DNA of 64,000 nt from Betaproteobacteria bacterium HGW-Betaproteobacteria-16. GTDB lineage: Bacteria > Pseudomonadota > Gammaproteobacteria > Burkholderiales > Burkholderiaceae_C. The stretch is taken from contig PHCQ01000031.1 of the NCBI GenBank assembly GCA_002840835.1, forward strand, positions 1 through 64,000, written 5' to 3'. Both the position numbers and the translations under genes were made by a program. This document shows positions 44,386 through 52,605 of this stretch, in pieces (position 1 is the stretch's first letter; each line of letters starts with the position of its first letter). Below the pieces are notes generated by a model. It saw only the letters and a program-made list of their open reading frames with translations. It had not been told where the DNA came from and ran no database searches.

Positions 44386-45105
44386 CTACCAGGAAATGCT
44401 CAGACCGTGGTGGTCAAAGAAGCCGCCACTGCTGCCGGCCGGCAGGTGATCGATCACCTGCATCAATTCGCTGGCGGCCACAGCGGGTGGCCGTACCTGC
44501 AGCCCGGTCTTGGCGAACGGCTGCGACAGGGCCGTGTCCACCGTGCCCGGGTGCAAGACCACACACAGCGCTTCGCGGTTGCGGCGCGCCATCTCGATGG
44601 CCGCGGTGTGCACGAGTTGATTCAGCGCTGCCTTGGACGCACGGTAGCCATACCAGCCACCCAGCGCGTTGTCGCCAATGCTGCCCACGCGCGCCGACAG
44701 GAACGCCGCCACGCACCGGCCCTGTTTGGGCATCAGCGGCAGGAAGTGACGCATGACCAGCGCCGGGCCAATGGTGTTGATCAGGAACACCCGCTGCAAT
44801 GCCTCAGCATCCAGATGCGCCCAACTGCGTTCGGGTTGCAAGATGCCTTCGTGCAGCACACCGGTGGCCACGATGAGCCGCAGCATCGGCAACCCGGTGG
44901 CTTCGATCTGCTGTGCCACGTGCGCCGCCGCTTCAGCCACGGTTTCCGGTCGGTCATAGTCCATCGCTGGCACCGTGCGCCGGCCCACGGCGAGCACGGT
45001 GTGACCCTGGTCCCGCAGGCCATTCGTCAGGGCGGCGCCGATGCCACCGGTGCCGCCCAGCACCACGGCCAGGCCAGGGGAATGTGCAGCGGGGTGGAGT
45101 GGCAT
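44386..45105 (-). CDS. Short-chain dehydrogenase/reductase
   Basis: A 239-residue SDR with the cofactor motif VVLGGTGGIGAALTNGL near residue 14, a central VFLINTIGPALVMRHFLP (NxxG region), Ser in AAFLSARVGSIGDN and the catalytic YGYRASKAALNQL (Tyr-x-x-x-Lys). It resembles CsgA/YgfF-type SDRs of unclear substrate. The motif IEMARRNREALCVVLHPGTV is typical of the family C-terminal half. The start is the ATG at 45105, eight bases after the FMN-binding protein gene, so these two with the GST form one minus-strand transcript. Confidence 0.88.
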   Translation of the reverse strand: MPLHPAAHSPGLAVVLGGTGGIGAALTNGLRDQGHTVLAVGRRTVPAMDYDRPETVAEAAAHVAQQIEATGLPMLRLIVATGVLHEGILQPERSWAHLDAEALQRVFLINTIGPALVMRHFLPLMPKQGRCVAAFLSARVGSIGDNALGGWYGYRASKAALNQLVHTAAIEMARRNREALCVVLHPGTVDTALSQPFAKTGLQVRPPAVAASELMQVIDHLPAGSSGGFFDHHGLSISW

Positions 45106-45112
45106 GCACGGA

Positions 45113-46078
45113 TTATGGAGAGCGCCACGGGCCCATGCCCGCGAGGTGCCCAGAGACCTCAGCCACCGTCCAGCGCAGCGGCAGGGCGGCCGCCACACGA
45201 CGCACCTGTCGCACCTGGAAGCGCAGCACCCGTTGTGCGCCCGGAAAGGCAGCAAGCAGCGGGCCGTCCCAGTGCAGTTCGGCGGTTGCTGCCACCCACA
45301 GCAGGTCGCCCCGTTCAAAGTCCACGAACAGCAGACCCGCCAAGGGATTGGCCACCAGGTTGCCCAGTGTGTTGAAGAAGGCGTTCCCGACGAAGTCCGG
45401 CACGGTCAGCGTGTCGCCCTGAAGTTGCACAAAGCCGGGCGGGCCACCCCGGTGCGACACGTCCACGCCGTGCGCCGGGTCGCCACTGAGCAAGGCGTCG
45501 GGGTGTGCGGTGGCGATGAAGAAGGTGTCGGCGCGGGCGATGAGTTCGCGCGAGGCAGCATCCAGTGCCATGCCATCGTGCACCAGCGAGGGCGGTGGCG
45601 GATCGGACCACCCCAGCGGCTCGCGCGCCTGAATGTATTTGGGGCAGTTGCCGAAGCTCTGGCCCACCCGCACCTGCCAACCCCCGTCACGCATCGCCAC
45701 CACACCGTTGAGCCGGTTGCGCCGCCGTGTGTGAGGCTGCAGGCCCAGCAAGCCCACCGGCGCGCCTTCGCGCAGGTTCGCGGCCAGCGGGTCCAGCGGA
45801 TGGGGCAGCGCCCTGATGGTCAGCGCATGGGCCGTGGCTGCCTCCATGAAACCCGGCGCGCCAGCCAGCGCGCTGGCCCAGGGCTGGCCCTGCCGGTCCA
45901 GGCTGCCCACCAGCACCCACGGCAAGAGCCCGAAGAACTCGCGGTGCTGGTCGGGCATGAAGCTGCGTAGCACGCGCGGGCCCAGGGCGTCCAGCTGATC
46001 GGCCACGCCGGCGCGGGCCTGCAAGGCGCGCTCCCCCGCGTGAAACACTGCGCCCGGGCTATTGGGCCCGGTGTTCAT
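45113..46078 (-). CDS. Pyridoxamine 5'-phosphate oxidase-like FMN-binding protein
   Basis: A 321-residue split-barrel protein with two related halves: HREFFGLLPWVLVGSLDRQG followed by QPWASALAG, and later ADTFFIATAHPD with GGPPGFVQLQGDTLTVPDF and GNAFFNTLGNLVANPLAGLL. The central QVRVGQSFGNCPKYIQAREP is diagnostic of this PNPOx-like subfamily, some members of which are fused to ferredoxin reductases. Substrate unknown; likely flavin-dependent redox. The start overlaps the GST stop by ATGA. The GST-PNPOx-SDR block looks like a small redox operon. Confidence 0.86.
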   Translation of the reverse strand: MNTGPNSPGAVFHAGERALQARAGVADQLDALGPRVLRSFMPDQHREFFGLLPWVLVGSLDRQGQPWASALAGAPGFMEAATAHALTIRALPHPLDPLAANLREGAPVGLLGLQPHTRRRNRLNGVVAMRDGGWQVRVGQSFGNCPKYIQAREPLGWSDPPPPSLVHDGMALDAASRELIARADTFFIATAHPDALLSGDPAHGVDVSHRGGPPGFVQLQGDTLTVPDFVGNAFFNTLGNLVANPLAGLLFVDFERGDLLWVAATAELHWDGPLLAAFPGAQRVLRFQVRQVRRVAAALPLRWTVAEVSGHLAGMGPWRSP

Positions 46079-46689
46079 TCAGCCAACCCCACCGGGGTTT
46101 TCACCATGGGCACAAAGCCTGGCAAAGCCTCCACACGGGCCAGCCAGGCGCGCACCGCCGGGTAAGCCTTGAGTGACACGCCGCCCTCCGGCGCCCGCGC
46201 CACGTAGGCGTAGTGCGCGACATCCGCCAGAGTGGGCTGGGTGCCGACCAGCCAGCCGGTGGCCGCCAGTTCGCCGTCCATGTGGGCCAGCAACGCATGC
46301 GCCCGCTCAATCGCCGGCTGAGGATCAAGGGGACGCGAAAAAACCTGGATCGCGCGTGCCATGGCCGGGCCAAAGGCCAGCGGTCCAGCCGCCAGCGACA
46401 GCCAGCGCTGCACCCGCGCAGCGCCCACCGGATCGCGGGGCAGCCACTGGCCGGGCGCGTACTTGCCTTCCAGATAGACCAGGATGGCGTTGGAGTCGGC
46501 CAGAGTCACCTCATCATCCTGCAGCACGGGAATCTGCCCCAGGGGATTCAGGGCCAGAAAGGACGGCGACTTGTGTTCGTTCTCCAGAAAATTCAGTTCC
46601 ACCTTCTCGAACGGCAGGCCCAGCAGGGAAAGAAACAGCTCGACGCGGTGGCAATGGCCCGAGACGGCGTTGCGGTACAGACGGATCAT
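46075..46689 (-). CDS. Glutathione S-transferase family protein
   Basis: A 204-residue GST. The N-terminal thioredoxin-like domain has MIRLYRNAVSGHCHRVELFL, NPLGQIPVLQDDEVTLADSN and AILVYLEGKY; the C-terminal helical domain has WLVGTQPTLADVAHYAYVAR, a typical capping box. Ser/Asn near residue 9 may activate glutathione. The gene is divergent from a LysR regulator across 105 bp that includes a TGCA-ended dyad. It leads the GST-PNPOx-SDR block and lies beside gor, which supplies reduced glutathione. Confidence 0.9.
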   Translation of the reverse strand: MIRLYRNAVSGHCHRVELFLSLLGLPFEKVELNFLENEHKSPSFLALNPLGQIPVLQDDEVTLADSNAILVYLEGKYAPGQWLPRDPVGAARVQRWLSLAAGPLAFGPAMARAIQVFSRPLDPQPAIERAHALLAHMDGELAATGWLVGTQPTLADVAHYAYVARAPEGGVSLKAYPAVRAWLARVEALPGFVPMVKTPVGLAE

Positions 46690-46713
46690 GAATCGCTCCA
46701 ACGGTTGACAAGA

Positions 46714-46734
46714 TGCAGGATCATCTTTCTTGCA
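46714..46734. promoter_or_regulatory. LysR-type operator candidate between GST and lysR
   Basis: A 21-bp imperfect dyad TGCAGGA...TTCTTGCA with outer arms TGCA/TGCA lies in the 105-bp divergent gap, nearer the GST start. TTGACA (46705-46710) abuts it. The position suits regulation of GST by the divergent LysR protein. Confidence 0.4.
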
Positions 46735-46794
46735 CCCAAAAACATCAATATCCTTCATTGAACAAAACACCTCCGTTTTTCGGTTTAATGCCGC

Positions 46795-47700
46795 ATGGAC
46801 CGTTTCCGCGCCATGCAGACCTTTGTGCACATCGCCGACGCCGGCAGCCTCACGGCCGCCGCGCAGGCGATGGGCAGCTCGCTCCCGGCCGTGGTGCGGG
46901 CATTGGCTGGCTATGAAGAAAACCTGGGCGTGCGCCTGTTTCACCGCACCACCCGCCGCATTGCCCTGACCGAAGAAGGCCGTGCCCACCTGGATCACTG
47001 CCGCCAGGTGCTCACCGCTGTGGCCGAAGGCGAAGCCGCCTTGCGCCAGGACCTGGCCGAACCCAACGGCCTGCTCACGCTCACGGCCCCGGTGATGTTC
47101 GGGCAGCTGCACGTGGCGCCCCTGGTCACCCGATTCCTGCAGCGCCACCCGCTGGTGCGTTGCCGGGTGCTGCTGCTGGACCGGGTGGTGAACCTGCTGG
47201 AAGAAGGCATCGACGTGGGGGTGCGCATTGGCCCGCTGGAAGATTCCAGCCTCATTGCCCGTCCGCTGGGTCACGTCCGCCGGGTGGTGGTGGCCAGCCC
47301 CGGATTTCTCGCCCAACAGGGCACGCCCACCCATCCACGCGACCTGCAGGCCGCGCCCTGCGTGTGCAGGCTCGACGGCGCTTCCGCCTGGGGCCCGTTT
47401 CGCGATCAGGGCAAGCGGCTTCGCGTGCCCGTGAACGGCCGCCTGGCCTTCAACCACAACGCCCCCGCCATCGACGCCTGCATCGCCGGCATGGGCTTTG
47501 GCCAGTTTCTTTCCTACCAGGTCGCGCAGCACGTGCAATCGAAAGCGCTCACAATCGTTCTGTCCGAATTCGAGGACGCGCCGCGTCCACTCCATCTGGT
47601 CTACCCTCACGCCCGCCTGCTCCCGGCGCGCACCCGGGTCTTTGTGGAATGGATCGTTCAGGAACTGCGCGGCTTCGACACCACCTCTACATCACCATGA
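46795..47700 (+). CDS. LysR-family transcriptional regulator
   Basis: A 301-residue LTTR: winged helix-turn-helix at residues 1-60 (MDRFRAMQTFVHIADAGSLT, AAQAMGSSLPAVVRALAGYE, ENLGVRLFHRTTRRIALTEE) and a substrate-binding domain with TLTAPVMFGQLHVAPLVTRF, VGVRIGPLEDSSLIARPLGH typical of the large YafC/PA0477-like subgroup. The effector is unknown. Divergent from the GST operon, which it may control, and overlapping gor by ATGA, which it is co-transcribed with. Length normal. Confidence 0.93.
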   Translation: MDRFRAMQTFVHIADAGSLTAAAQAMGSSLPAVVRALAGYEENLGVRLFHRTTRRIALTEEGRAHLDHCRQVLTAVAEGEAALRQDLAEPNGLLTLTAPVMFGQLHVAPLVTRFLQRHPLVRCRVLLLDRVVNLLEEGIDVGVRIGPLEDSSLIARPLGHVRRVVVASPGFLAQQGTPTHPRDLQAAPCVCRLDGASAWGPFRDQGKRLRVPVNGRLAFNHNAPAIDACIAGMGFGQFLSYQVAQHVQSKALTIVLSEFEDAPRPLHLVYPHARLLPARTRVFVEWIVQELRGFDTTSTSP

Positions 47701-49103
47701 CCTCTTCCTTCGACTTCGACCTTTTCGTAATTGGCGGCGGCAGCGGCGGCGTGCGTGCCGCGCGCATGGCGGCACAGCGCGGCACGCGCGTGGGCCTGGC
47801 CGAAACCCTGGGCACCGACGGCCTGGGCGGCACCTGTGTGAACGTGGGCTGCATTCCCAAAAAGCTCTACAGCTATGCCGCGCATTACAGCGAAGCTTTC
47901 GAAGAGTCACGCGGCTTCGGGTGGGAAATCGATTCGCCACCTCAGTTCAACTGGGGCACCCTCAAGGCCAACCGCGCCAAGGAAATCAGCCGCCTCAACG
48001 GCGTCTATGGCAACCTGCTGCGTGGCTCGGGTGTCACCGTGTTCGACGCATTTGCCCGCCTGACCGGTCCGCACGGTGTGGCCCTGGCCACGCTCAACAC
48101 CGACGGCTCGCCCGGCCACCAGGCGTTCACAGCCAAAAACATCCTGATCGCCACCGGTGGCACGCCGCATGTGCCGCATTTCGTGGGCCGCGAACACGCC
48201 ATCACCTCCAACGACATCTTTGACGTCGAGCCTTTCCCGGGTCGCCTGCTGGTGGTGGGCGGCGGTTATATCGCCAGCGAGTTCGCTTCCATCTTCACCG
48301 GCCTGGGCGCAAAGGTGACCCAGCTCTACCGCGGCGAACAGATCCTGCGCGGCTTCGACGACGAGATCCGTCATTTTGTGGCCGCTGAAATGATCAAACA
48401 CGGCGTGGACCTTCGCCTGAATGCAGACGTGGTCGACATCCACAAGACCGACGACGGACTGCGGGTGGAATGCGAAGGTGGCGGCATCATCATGGCCGAC
48501 ACCGTGCTCTACGCCACCGGCCGCGTGCCGAACGTGAAGGACCTCGGGCTGGAAGCCGTGGGCGTGGCCCAGGGCGGCAAGGGCGAGGTGATCGTCAACG
48601 CGCACTACCAGACCAATGTGCCCAGCATCTACGCGGTGGGCGACGTGACCAACCGCGTGCAGCTCACCCCGGTGGCCCTGGGCGAAGCCATGGTGGTGGT
48701 GGACCAGCTGTTTGGCCCGGCCGCCGGCAAGCCGCCGCGCGACATGAGCTACGACTGTATTCCCACCGCCATCTTCACCCACCCCAGCGTCGGCACCGTG
48801 GGCCTGAGCGAAGCACAGGCCCGTGAGCGTTATGGCGAGGTGACGGTGTTCCGCAGCGAGTTCAAGGCGCTGAAGCACACGCTCTCGGGCAGCACCGAGC
48901 GCACGCTCATGAAACTCATCGTGGACACCGCCACCGATCGCGTGGTGGGCCTGCACATGGTCGGCGCCGAAGCCGGCGAAATCGTGCAGGGCTTCGCCGT
49001 GGCCATGAAAGCCGGCGCCACCAAGGCCGTGTTCGACAGCACCATCGGCATCCATCCCACGGCGGCGGAAGAGTTTGTGACCATGCGCAGTCCAGCGGGG
49101 TAG
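47697..49103 (+). CDS. gor: Glutathione-disulfide reductase
   Basis: An NADPH-dependent flavoenzyme of 468 residues reducing GSSG. It has FAD motif DLFVIGGGSGGVRAARMAAQ, redox pair GGTCVNVGCIPKKL (Cys47, Cys52), second Rossmann VVGGGYIASEFASIFTGLG with NADPH-type arginines (QLYRGEQILRGFD), FAD motif YAVGDVTNRVQLTPVA, and catalytic GIHPTAAEEFVTMRS. CIPKK and the HPT motif place it in Gor rather than lipoamide dehydrogenase. The start overlaps lysR by ATGA. Tandem GC-rich repeats begin seven bases after the stop. Confidence 0.95.
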   Translation: MTSSFDFDLFVIGGGSGGVRAARMAAQRGTRVGLAETLGTDGLGGTCVNVGCIPKKLYSYAAHYSEAFEESRGFGWEIDSPPQFNWGTLKANRAKEISRLNGVYGNLLRGSGVTVFDAFARLTGPHGVALATLNTDGSPGHQAFTAKNILIATGGTPHVPHFVGREHAITSNDIFDVEPFPGRLLVVGGGYIASEFASIFTGLGAKVTQLYRGEQILRGFDDEIRHFVAAEMIKHGVDLRLNADVVDIHKTDDGLRVECEGGGIIMADTVLYATGRVPNVKDLGLEAVGVAQGGKGEVIVNAHYQTNVPSIYAVGDVTNRVQLTPVALGEAMVVVDQLFGPAAGKPPRDMSYDCIPTAIFTHPSVGTVGLSEAQARERYGEVTVFRSEFKALKHTLSGSTERTLMKLIVDTATDRVVGLHMVGAEAGEIVQGFAVAMKAGATKAVFDSTIGIHPTAAEEFVTMRSPAG

Positions 49104-49109
49104 TGCCTG

Positions 49110-49309
49110 CCCCCACGCTCCGCCGCTTGCGCGGGTCGCTGCCCCCGAGGGGGCTGACCTTGCTTGGGGCGGCCCGGCGCTGCGGTCTGTCCGTTGCCCC
49201 CACGCTCCACCGCTTGCGCGGGTCGCTGCCCCCCGAGGGGGCTGGGCCTGCCTTGTGAGCGGCCCGGCGGCTGGCCCGTTGACCCCACGTTCCGCTGCTG
49301 CGCGGGTCA
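49110..49309. repeat. Tandem GC-rich intergenic repeat, about 86-bp period (family B)
   Basis: Two full units and one partial lie between gor and the broken MgtC gene. The units start with CCCCCACGCTCC (49110), CCCCCACGCTCC (49197) and the partial ACCCCACGTTCC (49282). Each full unit holds CGCTTGCGCGGGTCGCTG, hairpin GCCCCC/GGGGGC, and GCGGCCCGGC. The last unit is cut where the coding frame of the neighbour ends. This repeat type is familiar from Comamonadaceae intergenic regions. Confidence 0.75.
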
Positions 49310-50589
49310 TCCCAACGCGATCAGCGCCACCGTCAGAAGGGTGTGCACCCACAGGCCGGGTGCCAGCCACGCCAAGTAGCGCCAGCCACCGGCCACCCCA
49401 GCGGTCACGCTCTTGCTGCCAGCGTGCACAACCAGCGCCAGCATCAGGGCCTGCAGGGCTGCGCCGTCGGCACGGGGTGCGGCCGAAGCGAACACCGCCG
49501 ACAGGGCCGAATGCAGGTCCACGAGCGCACCGAGCAGCGCGCCCACCAGCAGGCCAGCCTCACCCTGCCAGAGTTGCAAGGCATGCACCATGGCCTGAAT
49601 ACCGGACAGCAGGGCGGCCACGGCGGCTGCGCCCCGCAGACTGAACATGCGATCGCCGGGTTTTTCGCCTGGTTTGTCGGTCGCCTTCTGTGACGCTGAT
49701 TCTGGTGCTGAATCCGGAGCCGCATCCGGTTCTGCAGCAGCCACACTGGCGCCGCTTCTGACCAGCCACCAACCCCAGGCCAGCGCCAGCGCCACACCCG
49801 CAAGCGCAGGCAACCACAGCACCGCCAGCCAGGCCGGGCGCACGGCAGACGCCACCAGCAGCAACAAAACCAGCGTGGGTGCACACGACAGCAGCCCGCC
49901 ACCGGCCATCAGGCGAGCAGCCGATCGACCCTCGCGCACCGCCAGCCCCATCGTCGCGATGGTGGCCGTGCTGGAGACGAACCCCGATGCCAGCGCCGAC
50001 AGCGCCACCGCATGACGCGCCTGCAGCAGGCGCCGGCACAAATGGGCCAATGACTGCACCGCCAGCAGCAATGCCAGCAACTGCAGGATGGTGTGCGGGT
50101 TGAGCACTTCTCCCCAGAGCGGCCGGTCCGGCGCCAGCGGCAAGGCCATCAGCACCAGCGCGGCCAGCAGGATGCCGTCGCGCACCTCGCCCGGGCGCAA
50201 CCAGTGGCGGGCGAAGCGGTGCACGCCGCCAGCGTCAGGCTGGAAGCGCACAGCACCCCGATCAGGTAAGTCAGCAGCAACGCCACCTCGGTCGTCACGC
50301 CCGGGTCGTCCGAGCGGTCGTTCCAGTAGGCAGCCACCCCCAGGGCCGCCACCAGGGCCGCGCCGGTCACCACCAGGCCGTCGATCCGGGTCAGCGCGGT
50401 GGTGGCACCCATCAGGCAGGCCACCGAAAACGTGCGCAAACCGGCGAACGCCCGGCCTGGCCCGTCGCCCTTGCGCCGCTCCCGTTCGACGCCGATTAGC
50501 AGCCCGCAGCCCAGCGCCACGCTCAGCACGGTGGCCGCGCGGGCCAGATCGGTCATTCCGGCAAGTTCGGAAGCTTCAATTCCCAGCAC
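49307..50589 (-). pseudogene. Frameshifted MgtC/SapB-DUF4010 membrane protein
   Basis: Two minus-strand frames together make one MgtC-DUF4010 protein. The upstream frame (from a likely GTG at 50589) carries the MgtC domain: VALGCGLLIGVERERRKGDG, RAFAGLRTFSVACLMGATTA and EVALLLTYLIGVL. Near 50225-50250 the coding moves to another frame, where VHRFARHWLRPGEVRDGILL and the DUF4010 helices (SALASGFVSSTATIATMGLA and later) continue to 49307. About 15-20 residues expected at the joint are missing, so a small deletion shifted the frame. A sequencing error is possible but would not explain the missing residues. The intact family is a multi-span membrane protein of unclear transport role. Confidence 0.65.
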
Positions 50590-50659
50590 CAGAGGTTCTC
50601 CATGATGCCAAGCGCTTGGCATTCCATCCAATGACATGCAGCAGGGCCAAAATAGCGCC

Positions 50660-52159
50660 ATGCACAAGACACCCCACTTTACCGCTCCCCTCTTTTTCAG
50701 CGATCCGGCCGCCGCGCTGGCCCAGGTGCAGCGCATCTACCACGAGGGCGTGGATTTCCTGCGCACCGCCATGCGAGAGTTTGTCGATGGCAACGACACC
50801 ACTGGCCAGCAGCGCGTGCGGGCTTGTTATCCCTTTGTGCGCCTGCACACCCACAGCGTGATGCGCCAGGGCACGGTCCCCAACAGCCGCCTGAGTTACG
50901 GCTTTGTGGCCGGCCCGGGGCGCTTTGAGACCACGCTGACCCGCCCTGACCTTTACGCCAACTACTACCTGGAGCAGTTCGAGCTGCTGCTGGCCAACCA
51001 CGGCGGCGAACTTGAAGTGGGCACCAGCGCTCAGCCCATCCCCATCCATTTCTCGTTCGCTGAACACGACCACGTGGAAGGCACCATGAGTGCCGCGCGC
51101 CGCGCCCTCATGCGCGACGTGTTCGACCTGCCCGACCTGACCGCGATGGACGACGGCATCGCCAACGGCACCCACGAGCCGCGCCCGGGCGAGCCGCACC
51201 CGCTCTCACTGTTCACTGCGCCGCGAGTGGACTACTCGCTGCAGCGCCTGCGGCACTACACTGGCACGGCGCCGGAGTGGTTCCAGAACTTCGTGCTGTT
51301 CACCAACTACCAGTTCTACATCGACGAGTTCATCAAGCTCGGCCATGCCGAAATGGCCGATCCGCAGAGCGACTACATCGCCTTCGTGGAGCCCGGCAAC
51401 GTGGTCACGCGTCGCACTGGCCTGCCCGCCGAAGTGGGCGACGAACTCGGCCACGCGCCTCCCCGCTTGCCGCAAATGCCCGGCTACCACCTCATGCGCG
51501 CCGACCGCACCGGCATCACCATGGTCAACATCGGCGTGGGGCCGGCCAATGCCAAGACCATCACCGACCACATCGCCGTGCTGCGCCCGCACGCCTGGCT
51601 CATGCTGGGCCACTGTGCCGGCCTGCGCAACAGCCAGCAACTGGGCGACTACGTGCTGGCCCACGCCTACGTGCGCGAAGACCATGTATTGGACGAAGAA
51701 CTGCCGCTGTGGGTGCCCATTCCCGCGCTGGCCGAAATCCAGCTGGCGCTGGAAGCCGCCGTGGCCGACGTGACCGGCGTGCCCGCAGCCGAACTCAAGC
51801 GCATCATGCGCACTGGCACCGTGGCCAGCACCGACAACCGCAACTGGGAACTGCTGCCCGACAACAAGCCCCAGCTGCGTTTTTCACAATCGCGCGCCGT
51901 CGCGCTCGACATGGAGTCCGCCACCATCGCCGCCAACGGCTTCCGCTTCCGCGTGCCCTACGGCACCCTGCTGTGCGTGAGCGACAAGCCCCTGCACGGC
52001 GAAATCAAGCTGCCCGGCATGGCCAACCACTTCTACCGCGAGCGGGTGGACCAGCACCTGCGCATCGGTATCCGTGCGGTGGAGCGCCTGCGCGAGGGCG
52101 GGCCGGATCAGTTGCACAGCCGCAAACTGCGGAGTTTTGCGGAGGTGGCGTTTCAGTAA
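50660..52159 (+). CDS. amn: AMP nucleosidase
   Basis: Splits AMP into adenine and ribose 5-phosphate. The 499-residue protein has an N-terminal AMP-nucleosidase-specific domain (YHEGVDFLRTAMREFVDGND, GTVPNSRLSYGFVAGPGRFE, TTLTRPDLYANYYLEQFELL) and a C-terminal PNP/UDP-fold: QNFVLFTNYQFYIDEFIKLG, GITMVNIGVGPANAKTITDH, MLGHCAGLRNSQQLGDYVLA and ALDMESATIAANGFRFRVPY. The length fits the long Amn type. Divergent from the broken MgtC gene; the start is ATG 50660. Behind it lies an AbiE-like relic. Confidence 0.95.
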   Translation: MHKTPHFTAPLFFSDPAAALAQVQRIYHEGVDFLRTAMREFVDGNDTTGQQRVRACYPFVRLHTHSVMRQGTVPNSRLSYGFVAGPGRFETTLTRPDLYANYYLEQFELLLANHGGELEVGTSAQPIPIHFSFAEHDHVEGTMSAARRALMRDVFDLPDLTAMDDGIANGTHEPRPGEPHPLSLFTAPRVDYSLQRLRHYTGTAPEWFQNFVLFTNYQFYIDEFIKLGHAEMADPQSDYIAFVEPGNVVTRRTGLPAEVGDELGHAPPRLPQMPGYHLMRADRTGITMVNIGVGPANAKTITDHIAVLRPHAWLMLGHCAGLRNSQQLGDYVLAHAYVREDHVLDEELPLWVPIPALAEIQLALEAAVADVTGVPAAELKRIMRTGTVASTDNRNWELLPDNKPQLRFSQSRAVALDMESATIAANGFRFRVPYGTLLCVSDKPLHGEIKLPGMANHFYRERVDQHLRIGIRAVERLREGGPDQLHSRKLRSFAEVAFQ

Positions 52160-52246
52160 GTGGGGGTCTTCTGCTGGGCTGAGAAATTGCCCGCGGGGCG
52201 AGCAAGCCCCGATCAAAGCCTTCACTGTAGGGCGTCTCTCAGATTC

Positions 52247-52285
52247 CTATTTGTCCGAAAAAAGTGCAATCTTTCGGACAAATAG
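52247..52285. promoter_or_regulatory. 14-bp perfect inverted repeat (operator-like) before the AbiE relic
   Basis: CTATTTGTCCGAAA (52247-52260) and TTTCGGACAAATAG (52272-52285) are perfect 14-bp arms around an 11-nt spacer. The segment is AT-richer than its surroundings and sits about 50 bp before the first recognisable codons of the AbiE-like relic. AbiEi-type antitoxins are known to autorepress through inverted repeats in their promoters. Confidence 0.6.
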
Positions 52286-52332
52286 ATACTCACTGCTTCA
52301 CCACAAGCTTCGCGCACCCACGCCCAACAGCC

Positions 52333-52506
52333 TGGATTCGCAGCTGTCACGCCGCGTGCAACGCAGCGCAAACGGCGCGGTCTTCAAGCGCGGCACTTCT
52401 CTGTGCAAGGTGTCTGGCGTGATCGACCAAGCTTCCGGAAGACATCGACCTGTGCTTGGTGCCGACGTTCGTAGCCGAGGCCGAACACCGGCTGAATTCA
52501 GTTTGA
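52333..52506 (+). pseudogene. Relic of an AbiEi-AbiEii toxin-antitoxin cassette
   Basis: One frame reads SLDSQLSRRVQRSANGAVF, like the start of DUF6088/AbiEi-type antitoxins. It runs directly into KRGTSLCKVSGVID, like the FKGGTSLSKVxGxIDRFSEDIDL motif of AbiEii nucleotidyltransferase toxins. The expected SEDIDL then appears in another frame as PEDIDLCLVPTF (from 52435), which ends at TGA 52504-52506. So the antitoxin C-terminus and most of the toxin are gone, and a frameshift separates the remaining pieces. No start codon is clear. It cannot make either protein. The assignment rests on motif recognition only. Confidence 0.5.
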
Positions 52507-52605
52507 AGCAATTCAGCTTTTGCTCCGAACAGGACGCTTTTCACCTTTCAACCGGTCAGGCGAAGCTGAATGGTCCTCATAAGGACAAAAATTCAGGTCG
52601 GCCCC

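Noticed and set aside
47160-47696. N-terminal extension of glutathione reductase
   Set aside because: The open frame overlaps lysR in another frame; the flavin-binding Rossmann fold starts at 47697 in an ATGA overlap.
52511-52571. ATTCAGCTT/AAGCTGAAT inverted repeat behind the AbiE relic
   Set aside because: The arms are 9 bp with a 43-bp spacer and no T-tract, so neither terminator nor operator status is convincing.
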